A stretch of DNA of 5,001 bases, taken from the NCBI RefSeq assembly GCF_000331775.1, contig NZ_CAPJ01000014.1, forward strand, positions 1-5,001, given 5' to 3'. The first letter of the stretch is position 1, and every line of letters starts with the position of its first letter. Below are positions 1 to 5,001 of the stretch, one piece after another. The position numbers and the translations under genes were made by a program. Below the pieces are notes generated by a model. The model was not told the origin of the DNA. It saw nothing but the letters and a program-made list of their open reading frames with translations, and ran no database searches. The DNA comes from Xanthomonas translucens pv. translucens DSM 18974 (GTDB lineage: Bacteria > Pseudomonadota > Gammaproteobacteria > Xanthomonadales > Xanthomonadaceae).

Positions 1-109
1 TGCGGCCATCGCGACAGGCGACCACGCCGTCGCGGACCAGCCCCAGGCCGCCGTCCTCGGCGTCCAGGGTCATCAGGTGGGCGTTGTGCCAGAGCGTGTC
101 GCAGGGCAT
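1..109 (-). CDS. hutI: Imidazolonepropionase, N-terminal fragment (runs off left edge)
   Basis: Seen: on the minus strand an ATG at 109-107 opens a frame that stays open to base 1 and encodes 36 residues beginning MPCDTLWHNAHLMTLDAEDG, followed by GLGLVRDGVVACRDGR. The 'CDxLWxNAxLxTL...DGxVA..DGRI' pattern is the usual N-terminus of HutI, a cytoplasmic metal-dependent amidohydrolase of about 400 residues that hydrolyses 4-imidazolone-5-propanoate to N-formimidoyl-L-glutamate, the third step of histidine breakdown. Only the small N-terminal beta-domain is present; the metal-binding residues lie outside the window. No strong Shine-Dalgarno is visible upstream of the ATG (bases 110-125 read as C-rich/GC on this strand). 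The neighbours support the call: it is divergent from hutF-hutC across a HutC-type operator 24 bp from its start codon. A later in-frame ATG (residue 13) is less likely because it would cut into the conserved N-terminus. Confidence 0.85.
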   Translation of the reverse strand, partial: MPCDTLWHNAHLMTLDAEDGGLGLVRDGVVACRDGR

Positions 110-132
110 GGTCACGGGCGGGCTCGTCGGTT

Positions 133-150
133 ATTTTGTATATACAAAAT
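133..150. promoter_or_regulatory. HutC operator palindrome in the divergent hutI/hutF promoter
   Basis: Seen: ATTTTGTATATACAAAAT is a perfect 18-bp palindrome and by far the most AT-rich stretch in this part of a GC-rich window. Known: HutC repressors of the GntR family bind palindromes with the core TGTATATACA, and urocanate releases them. The core here (138-147) is an exact match. The site lies between the start codons of hutI (109, leftward) and hutF (173, rightward). TATATA/TATACA sequences inside it could serve as -10 elements on either strand, so a bound repressor would block both promoters. Inference: one dimer represses both arms, and because hutC is downstream of hutF the repressor controls its own level. 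No clear -35 hexamer can be assigned by eye. Confidence 0.9.
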
Positions 151-160
151 TGTGGTCGAC

Positions 161-166
161 GGAGGG
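161..166 (+). promoter_or_regulatory. Ribosome binding site deciding the hutF start
   Basis: GGAGGG lies six bases before the GTG at 173. It is the only strong Shine-Dalgarno in the region and sits downstream of the operator, so it argues for the GTG start at 173 over the in-frame ATG at 77, which lies inside the divergent hutI coding region and on the far side of the operator. Confidence 0.75.
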
Positions 167-172
167 TGTCCA

Positions 173-1570
173 GTGCAGACCCTGGCGCAGCAACAGGTGG
201 GCGGGAATGAGGCAACCAGCACTTTCTGGTGCGCGCAGGCGCTGCTGCCGGAGGGCTGGGCGCGCGATGTGCGGGTCGAGGTCCGCGGCGGGCGCATCGC
301 CGCGGTGCAGTCCGGCGTGGCCGCGGTATCCGGCGACCACACGTTGGCGATTGCCGTGCCCGGGCTGGGCAACCTGCACAGCCACGCCTTCCAGCGCGGC
401 ATGGCCGGGCTGACCGAGGTCGGCGGCCGCAGCGGCGACAGTTTCTGGAGCTGGCGCGAGCTGATGTACCGCTTCCTGCAGCGGCTGGACCCGGACAGCA
501 TGCAGGCCATCGCCGAACAGGCCTACGTGGAAATGCTCGAGGCCGGCTTCACCCGGGTCGGCGAATTCCATTACCTGCACCACGCCGCCGACGGCCGGCC
601 GTATGCCGACCGCGCGGAGATGGCGCAGCGGCTGGCCGCCGCCGCGCACACCAGCGGCATCGGTCTGACTCTGCTGCCGGTGTTCTACGCGCATGCCGAT
701 TTCGGCGGTGCCGCGCCGAACCCGGCACAGCGGCGCCTGATCCACGACCTGGACGGCTATGCCGCACTGCTCGACGGCAGCCGCCGCGCGCTGCGCGGCC
801 TCGACGATGCGGTGCTCGGTATCGCCCCGCATAGCCTGCGCGCGGTGACCCCGGACGAACTGACCGCGCTGCTGCCGCTGTGCGATGGCCCGTTGCACAT
901 CCACATCGCCGAGCAGACCCGCGAGGTCGAGGCCTGCCTGGCCTGGAGCGGGCAGCGGCCGGTGCAATGGCTGCTGGCGCATGCGCCGGTGGATGCGCGC
1001 TGGTGCCTGGTCCACGCCACCCATGTCGATGCCGCCGAAGTGCAGGCCATCGCCGCCAGCGGCGCGGTGGTCGGCCTGTGCCCGATCACCGAGGCCAATC
1101 TCGGCGACGGGCTGTTCCCGATGCGCGCATTCGTCGCTGCCGGCGGGCGTTTCGGCGTCGGCTCCGATTCCAACGTGCTGATCGATGCGGCCGAGGAGTT
1201 GCGCCTGCTCGAATACGGCCAGCGCCTGCAACTGCGCGGACGCAACGTGCTTGCCGGCGACGCCGCGCAGTCCAGTGGCCGGTTCCTGTTCCAGTCCACG
1301 GCGCAAGGCGCAGCGCAGGCGCTGGGCGTGGAGCAGGGGCTGTGCGCGGGCGCGCCGGCCGATCTGGTCGAACTGGATCCGGCGCATCCGGCGCTGTGCG
1401 CGCGCAACGGCGATGCCTGGCTCGACAGCTGGATCTTCGCCGCGCGGCGCGGTGCGGTACGCTCGGTCTGGCGCAACGGTCGCGCATTGGTGCGCGACGG
1501 GCGCCATCCTCGCCGCGAGGCGATTGCCGCGGCCTATGCGCGCGCGCTGACCGCGCTGCTGGACGCATGA
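173..1570 (+). CDS. hutF: Formimidoylglutamate deiminase
   Basis: Hydrolyses N-formimidoyl-L-glutamate to N-formyl-L-glutamate and ammonia in the cytoplasm; HutG then releases formate and glutamate. It belongs to the amidohydrolase superfamily (TIM barrel, one Zn). Seen, for the 465-residue product from GTG 173: the HxH metal motif in NLHSHAFQRG (H69, H71), APHSLR (H220, R223), HIHIAEQ with H244 and E247, LVHATH (H281), and the metal/catalytic aspartate in GVGSDSN (D332). The spacing of H220/R223, H244/E247, H281 and D332 matches what I remember of the active site in the Pseudomonas aeruginosa enzyme (H206/R209, H232/E235, H269, D320). Length fits the family (about 450-460). The frame stays open upstream to an ATG at 77, but that would overlap hutI and read through the operator; GTG 173 has GGAGGG at the right distance. 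GTG 197 lacks a Shine-Dalgarno. It is followed 34 bases later by hutC in the same operon. SDR and urease-type amidohydrolases are excluded by the HutF-specific motifs. Confidence 0.93.
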   Translation: MQTLAQQQVGGNEATSTFWCAQALLPEGWARDVRVEVRGGRIAAVQSGVAAVSGDHTLAIAVPGLGNLHSHAFQRGMAGLTEVGGRSGDSFWSWRELMYRFLQRLDPDSMQAIAEQAYVEMLEAGFTRVGEFHYLHHAADGRPYADRAEMAQRLAAAAHTSGIGLTLLPVFYAHADFGGAAPNPAQRRLIHDLDGYAALLDGSRRALRGLDDAVLGIAPHSLRAVTPDELTALLPLCDGPLHIHIAEQTREVEACLAWSGQRPVQWLLAHAPVDARWCLVHATHVDAAEVQAIAASGAVVGLCPITEANLGDGLFPMRAFVAAGGRFGVGSDSNVLIDAAEELRLLEYGQRLQLRGRNVLAGDAAQSSGRFLFQSTAQGAAQALGVEQGLCAGAPADLVELDPAHPALCARNGDAWLDSWIFAARRGAVRSVWRNGRALVRDGRHPRREAIAAAYARALTALLDA

Positions 1571-1604
1571 TCCGTCTGCGCCATGCCGTCGCGCGGGAGC
1601 GCCG

Positions 1605-2333
1605 ATGAAGGCCCGGCCCGCGGCGACGCTCAACCACCGCATCCGCAGCGACATCGAAGGGCATATCCGCAGCGGCGAGTGGCCGCCGGGCCATCGCATT
1701 CCCTCCGAGCACGCGCTGATGGCGCAGTACGCCTGCTCGCGGATGACGGTCAACAAGGTGCTGGCGATGCTGGCCGACGCCGGCATGATCGAGCGCCGCC
1801 GCCGCGCCGGCTCGTTCGTGGCGCGGCCGCATCCGCACATGGAGCAGGTGGCGCTGGAGATCCCCGACATTCCGGTCGAGGTCGCCGCGCGCGGCCATGC
1901 CTACCGTTTCGAATTGATCGAACGGCGCCAGCGCATGCCGCGCGTCGCTTTGCCGCAGGAAGCAGAGGTCGCCGCCGACGGCACGCTGCTGTCGCTGCAC
2001 TGCCTGCATTTCGCCGACGGGCGCCCGTTCGCGCTGGAGGAGCGGGTGATCAATCCGGTGGCCGTGCCGGAAGCGCTGCAGATGGATTTCGCGGTCGTCG
2101 TGCCCGGCAGCTGGCTGCTGCAGCACGTGCCGTGGACCCGCGCCGAGCATCGCATCAGTGCGGTCGGCGCCAACCCCGCGCAGGCGGCGCGGTTGCAGGT
2201 GGCGGCCGGCACCGCCTGCCTGCTGATCGACCGGCAGACCTGGCGCGGCGAGCAGGCCGTGACCTTCGTGCGCCAGGTGTTCCTCGGCGACACCTACGAC
2301 CTGGTGGCGCGATTCTCGCCGGGCGCACGCTGA
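1605..2333 (+). CDS. hutC: Histidine utilisation repressor, GntR/HutC family
   Basis: Transcriptional repressor of histidine catabolism; urocanate is the known inducer of the family. Seen, in 242 residues: an N-terminal winged helix-turn-helix of GntR type at about 8-75, with the PPGHRIPSEHALMAQYACSR segment (27-46), recognition helix TVNKVLAML (48-56) and the wing ERRRRAGSFV (63-72). A UTRA-type ligand domain follows at about 90-236, including the segments ALEERVINP and RQVFLGDTYDLVARF. Length and domain order are those of typical HutC. ATG 1605 is preceded by GGGAG at 1595-1599, five bases upstream. It follows hutF by 34 bp and is probably co-transcribed from the promoter carrying the palindrome at 133-150, giving negative autoregulation. 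Other HutC-subfamily regulators (for example PhnF-like) have similar domains; the hut context and the operator make HutC the clear choice. Confidence 0.93.
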   Translation: MKARPAATLNHRIRSDIEGHIRSGEWPPGHRIPSEHALMAQYACSRMTVNKVLAMLADAGMIERRRRAGSFVARPHPHMEQVALEIPDIPVEVAARGHAYRFELIERRQRMPRVALPQEAEVAADGTLLSLHCLHFADGRPFALEERVINPVAVPEALQMDFAVVVPGSWLLQHVPWTRAEHRISAVGANPAQAARLQVAAGTACLLIDRQTWRGEQAVTFVRQVFLGDTYDLVARFSPGAR

Positions 2334-2379
2334 GCATCGCGCGCCGCGTCGATCGCCGCGCTCGGCGCTGTCCGATGCT
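2333..2379 (+). other. Nested inverted repeat after hutC (possible weak terminator)
   Basis: Seen: directly at the hutC stop codon, AGCATCG (2333-2339) pairs with CGATGCT (2373-2379), and inside it GCGCCG (2341-2346) pairs with CGGCGC (2363-2368). Together they could form a two-tier hairpin in the transcript. There is no T-run after it, so it is not a classical intrinsic terminator; it could instead slow RNA decay or be chance in GC-rich DNA. The rest of the 173-bp spacer (2334-2506) holds no gene I can support. A TTGTCC at 2425-2430 might be part of a promoter for the next gene, but no convincing -10 follows at 17 bp. Confidence 0.3.
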
Positions 2380-2506
2380 GCGCCGCCGCACGGCCCGCGC
2401 CGCGCGCCATACCGCAACGTGGGTTTGTCCTGCCTGCCGCACTCTGGCAAGTTAACGCCCAGGACGAGGCGCGGGGCCGCGGCCGCAGCACGAGGAATGG
2501 TTCGGC

Positions 2507-4495
2507 ATGACGTATTTCGTTACGGGCGCCACCGGTTTCATCGGCCGTTATCTGATGGCCAATCTGATGCGGCGCAAAGGCCTCGTCCACGTCCTGGTGC
2601 GCAAGGAGTCGCAACGCAAGTTCGATGCGCTGGTGCGCGAGCAGGGTTGGGACGCCAAGCGCCTGGTGGTGCTGCACGGCGATGTCGGCGCCGACTGCTG
2701 CGGCCTGGACGCCGCGCAACGCAAGGCGCTGCACGGCAAGGTCAAGCACGTCTTCCATCTGGCCGCGCTGTACGACCTCACCGCCAAGGCCGAGCCGCAG
2801 CGCGTGGCCAATCTCGACGGTACCCGCAACGCGCTGGAGCTGGCGGCGCAGATCGGTGCCGGCATCTTCCACCACACCAGTTCGATCGCGGTGGCCGGGA
2901 TGTATCCGGGCATCTTTCGCGAGGACATGTTCGAAGAGGCCGAAGGCCTGGACGATCCCTACCTGCGCACCAAGCACGATGCCGAGGCGCTGGTGCGCGC
3001 GGAGACCCGGATCAAGTGGCGCATCTACCGCCCCGGCATGGTGGTCGGCAATTCGCGCACGGGTGCGATCGACAAAATCGACGGGCCGTACTACTTCTTC
3101 CCGCTGATCAAGAAGCTGCGCCAGCTGCTGCCGCCTTGGGCGCCGGTGCTGGGCATCGAAGGCGGGCGCATCAACCTGGTGCCGGTGGATTTCGTCGCCG
3201 ATGCGATGGACCACATCGCGCACAAGCCCAAGCTCGACGGCCACACTTTCCACCTCACCGATCCGGAGCCGCTGCGCGTGGGCGAGGTGCTCAACGTGTT
3301 CTGCCGCGCCGGCCACGCGCTGGAGATGACCTTGCGGGTGGACGCGCGGATGTTCGCGTTCGTGCCGGCGGGGATCCGCGCCGCGGTCGGCGGGCTGCCG
3401 CCGATCCGCCGCTTCATCGGCATGCTGCTGCGCGATTTCCGCATCCCGCGCGAGGTGCTGAAGTTCATCACCTATCCCACCCGCTTCGACAGCCGCGAGA
3501 CCGAGCGCGCGCTGAAGGGCAGCGGCATCGCCGTGCCGCGGCTGGAAGACTACGCCTGGCGCCTGTGGGACCACTGGGAACGGCACCTGGATCCGGACCT
3601 GTTCGTGGACCGCACGCTGAAGGGCAAGGTGCGCGGAAAGGTGGTGCTGATCACCGGCGGTTCCTCGGGCATCGGCCTGGCCACCGCGCAGCGCGTGGCC
3701 GAAGCCGGCGCCACCACCGTCATCGTCGCCCGCGGCGAGCAGGAGCTGTTCGCCGCACGCGATGCGATGAACGCCAGGGGCGGCAAGGTGTTCGCCTACA
3801 CCGCCGACCTGTCCGACCTGGCCGGCTGCGATGCGCTGCTCAAGACCGTGCTCGAGGCGCACGGCCATGTCGATGTGCTGATCAACAACGCCGGCCGCTC
3901 GATCCGCCGCTCGATCGAACTCAGCTACGACCGCTTCCACGATTTCGAGCGCACCATGCAGCTGAACTACTTCGGCAGCCTGCGCCTGATCATGGGCGTG
4001 CTGCCGGGCATGACCGGGCGGCGCAAGGGCCATATCATCAACGTCAGCTCGATCGGCGTGCTGGCCAATTCGCCGCGGTTCTCCGCCTACGTGGCGTCGA
4101 AGGCGGCGCTGGACGCATGGAGCCGCTGCGCGCAGGGCGAACTGTCTGGCAAGGGCATCAGCTTCACCACGGTCAACATGCCGCTGGTGAAGACGCCAAT
4201 GATCGCGCCGACCAAGATGTACGACAGCGTGCCGACACTGAGCGTGGAAGAAGCCGCCGACCTGATGGTCAAGGCGATCATCGAGCGCCCGAGTCGGGTG
4301 GCGACGCGGCTGGGCATCTTCGCCGCACTGGTCAACGCGGTAGCGCCGAAGGCCTACGAGGTGGTGATGAACACCGCCTTCGAACTGTTCCCGGACTCGG
4401 CCGCGGCCAAGGGCGACCGCAAGGCGCTACGCGAGGCCAAGCCCAGCCAGGAGCAGATCGCGTTCGCGGCGTTGATGCGGGGGGTGCACTGGTGA
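2507..4495 (+). CDS. Two-domain SDR oxidoreductase, fatty acyl-CoA reductase type
   Basis: Likely reduces a long-chain fatty acyl-CoA and/or aldehyde with NADPH; exact substrate unproven. Seen, in 662 residues: an N-terminal extended-SDR (thioester-reductase/male-sterility-like) domain at about 1-345 with TGATGFIG (6-13), R32 after the second strand (suggesting NADPH), HLAA (84-87), S125/S126 and YLRTK (Y152, K156). A linker at about 345-375 contains the Trp-rich stretch YAWRLWDHWERHLDPD. A classical SDR domain at about 375-640 has TGGSSGIG (383-390), R409, NNAG (460-463), N487, S515 and YVASK (Y528, K532). Both catalytic sets look intact. Known: this architecture and length are shared with Marinobacter fatty aldehyde/acyl-CoA reductase (about 660 residues) and mycobacterial AcrA1 (Rv3391, 650). 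ATG 2507 has GAGGAA at 2492-2497. No signal peptide is visible. It is 173 bp after hutC and probably a separate transcription unit. Alternative: an SDR acting on other lipids or polyketide thioesters. Confidence 0.82.
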   Translation: MTYFVTGATGFIGRYLMANLMRRKGLVHVLVRKESQRKFDALVREQGWDAKRLVVLHGDVGADCCGLDAAQRKALHGKVKHVFHLAALYDLTAKAEPQRVANLDGTRNALELAAQIGAGIFHHTSSIAVAGMYPGIFREDMFEEAEGLDDPYLRTKHDAEALVRAETRIKWRIYRPGMVVGNSRTGAIDKIDGPYYFFPLIKKLRQLLPPWAPVLGIEGGRINLVPVDFVADAMDHIAHKPKLDGHTFHLTDPEPLRVGEVLNVFCRAGHALEMTLRVDARMFAFVPAGIRAAVGGLPPIRRFIGMLLRDFRIPREVLKFITYPTRFDSRETERALKGSGIAVPRLEDYAWRLWDHWERHLDPDLFVDRTLKGKVRGKVVLITGGSSGIGLATAQRVAEAGATTVIVARGEQELFAARDAMNARGGKVFAYTADLSDLAGCDALLKTVLEAHGHVDVLINNAGRSIRRSIELSYDRFHDFERTMQLNYFGSLRLIMGVLPGMTGRRKGHIINVSSIGVLANSPRFSAYVASKAALDAWSRCAQGELSGKGISFTTVNMPLVKTPMIAPTKMYDSVPTLSVEEAADLMVKAIIERPSRVATRLGIFAALVNAVAPKAYEVVMNTAFELFPDSAAAKGDRKALREAKPSQEQIAFAALMRGVHW

Positions 4496-4499
4496 GGCC

Positions 4500-4604
4500 G
4501 GGACGCGGGACTCGGGACTCGTAAAAGCGACAGCGGCTCGACTTGCCGGCCGGGTATCGGCACTCGACGGACAATCCGCTTTTACGAGTCCCGAGTCCCG
4601 ACTC
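4500..4604. repeat. Palindromic intergenic element with GGGACTC heptads
   Basis: Seen: 4506-4529 is the exact reverse complement of 4577-4600 (24 bp, no mismatch), separated by 47 bp. The left arm is built from heptads GGGACGC (4500-4506), GGGACTC (4507-4513) and GGGACTC (4514-4520), followed by GTAAAAGCG. The right arm mirrors this, ending in a decayed third heptad (GACTC, 4600-4604). Counting two mismatches, pairing extends to 4502/4604. The centre holds its own hairpin, TGCCG (4544-4548) with CGGCA (4558-4562), flanked by TCGA (4538-4541) and TCGA (4564-4567). The element begins four bases after the SDR stop codon and its outer edge overlaps the stop codon of the convergent gene. Inference: a REP- or MITE-like dispersed repeat; I believe related GGGATTC-type repeats with GTAAAAGC are common between Xanthomonas genes, but this is from memory. 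No transposase and no clear target-site duplication are visible. Confidence 0.85.
4532..4583 (+). terminator. Candidate bidirectional terminator in the palindromic element
   Basis: Seen: AGCGG (4532-4536) can pair with CCGCT (4576-4580), which runs into TTTTA (4580-4584), enclosing the inner TCGA and TGCCG/CGGCA stems. On the other strand the mirror arm gives the same CGCTTTTACG ending. A G+C stem leading into four U residues between two convergent stop codons fits termination in both directions. The stem has an eight-base bulge and the U-run is short, and the longer 24-bp pairing competes with it, so efficiency is uncertain. Confidence 0.4.
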
Positions 4605-5001
4605 AAAACGTCCTACATTGCCGCCAACGCACCGGCTCGTCGCGGTCGGGGCGCGGATTGAGCTGGATGCGCGCGGTGCGCAGCGAGGGATAGCGTTCCA
4701 CTTCCTTGCAGATCCGCGGCCAGACCTGCGCGTCGTCGCCGCGGCGGTCGATCACCAGCGTCATCTGGGTCTGCCAGATGCCGCGGATCACGCCGGGCGT
4801 CTTGGCCAGGGCCTTGGACACCGACTGCCGATAGTCGGCTTCGATGGCGGGGTCGGGTGCGGCGTTGGCAGCCGGTTCGGCCTCGGCCACGGCGGCGGCT
4901 GACGGCGCTGTCGCAGCGGCGGACGAGGTGCTTGGCGCTGGCGGCCCTGCTGCCGGCTTGGGTTGGGCGGGGGCAGGGAGCGCCGCGACGGATGCCGCGT
5001 C
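4603..5001 (-). CDS. Unrecognised protein, C-terminal part (start beyond right edge)
   Basis: I do not recognise the family. Seen: a minus-strand frame is open from base 5001 to a TGA at 4605-4603, giving 132 residues. The first 50 or so are Ala/Pro/Ser-rich (for example PAPAQPKPAAGPPAPSTSSA), typical of a flexible linker. They are followed by a compact segment of about 80 residues starting at PAIEADYRQSV: predicted helix (IEADYRQSVSKALAK), strand (TQMTLVID), helix (VWPRICKEVERY), strand (RTARIQLN) and a basic tail ending VRWRQCRTF. Two cysteines lie in the segment (ICKEV and near the C-terminus). A GTG at 4890 could start a 95-residue protein, but the same codon character continues upstream to the edge and no Shine-Dalgarno precedes it, so a longer gene is more likely. 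The alternating helix-strand pattern after a Pro/Ala linker is seen in many envelope proteins with a tethered C-terminal domain; that is inference only. It converges on the SDR gene across the palindromic element. Confidence 0.65.
   Translation of the reverse strand, partial: DAASVAALPAPAQPKPAAGPPAPSTSSAAATAPSAAAVAEAEPAANAAPDPAIEADYRQSVSKALAKTPGVIRGIWQTQMTLVIDRRGDDAQVWPRICKEVERYPSLRTARIQLNPRPDRDEPVRWRQCRTF

Noticed and set aside
591..602. Perfect 12-bp palindrome ACGGCCGGCCGT inside hutF
   Set aside because: It is inside conserved coding sequence and made of common GC codons; such palindromes are expected by chance at this composition.
131..1870. Long minus-strand open frame (579 codons) opposite hutF and the start of hutC
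   Set aside because: It is antisense to two well-recognised genes, crosses the intergenic region and operator, and has the low-complexity Arg/Ala/Gln-rich look of a codon-bias shadow in GC-rich DNA.
2425..2455. Possible promoter for the SDR gene (TTGTCC then AGTTAA)
   Set aside because: The spacing is about 19 bp and the -10 is poor; too weak to annotate without transcript data.
2294..4033. Long minus-strand open frame opposite hutC and the SDR gene, also 579 codons
   Set aside because: Shadow of the strongly supported SDR frame. The equal length to the frame at 131-1870 is coincidence; the proteins do not resemble each other in a meaningful way.
2419..4524. Plus-strand open frame of 701 codons in the alternative frame over the SDR gene
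   Set aside because: Its translation is Arg/Gly/Ala-rich without motifs, while the overlapping frame contains two complete SDR domains.
4543..4902. Plus-strand frame of 119 codons at the right end
   Set aside because: It begins inside the palindromic element and is antisense to a frame with a plausible linker-plus-domain layout; its His/Arg/Gly-rich product looks like a shadow.

Overview
The window is very G+C-rich with codon third positions almost always G or C. Its gene set is a histidine-utilisation (hut) cluster with a divergent hutI / hutF-hutC layout, a two-domain fatty acyl-CoA reductase-like protein, and a dispersed-looking palindromic element built on GGGACTC heptads. This points to a gammaproteobacterium of the Xanthomonadaceae (Xanthomonas/Lysobacter type). 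The assignment rests on gene order, composition and protein resemblance, not on a search.

Left part (1-2333): the first 36 codons of hutI (imidazolonepropionase) run leftwards off the window. A 63-bp divergent promoter region separates it from hutF (formimidoylglutamate deiminase) and hutC (GntR-family histidine-utilisation repressor), which run rightwards as a tight pair. The promoter region carries a perfect 18-bp palindrome in the only AT-rich patch nearby. It matches the known HutC operator core TGTATATACA, so HutC probably represses both the hutI arm and its own hutF-hutC operon until urocanate accumulates. The presence of HutF implies the five-step pathway: imidazolonepropionate to formimidoylglutamate (HutI), then formylglutamate plus ammonia (HutF), then glutamate plus formate by HutG, which is not in the window.

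Middle part (2334-4495): a 173-bp spacer with a nested inverted repeat just after hutC leads to a 662-residue protein with two complete short-chain dehydrogenase/reductase domains. The layout is that of the bifunctional fatty acyl-CoA/aldehyde reductases of Marinobacter and mycobacteria. It has its own ribosome binding site and probably is not part of the hut operon.

Right part (4496-5001): a compact inverted repeat (24-bp perfect arms, 47-bp centre) fills the gap between convergent genes. Beyond it lies the C-terminal end of a leftward gene for an unrecognised protein: an Ala/Pro-rich linker followed by a small alpha/beta domain, open to the right edge. I see no RNA genes, CRISPR arrays, insertion sequences or prophage genes. 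Most of the window is ordinary metabolism; the palindromic element and the unknown right-edge protein are the least explained parts.
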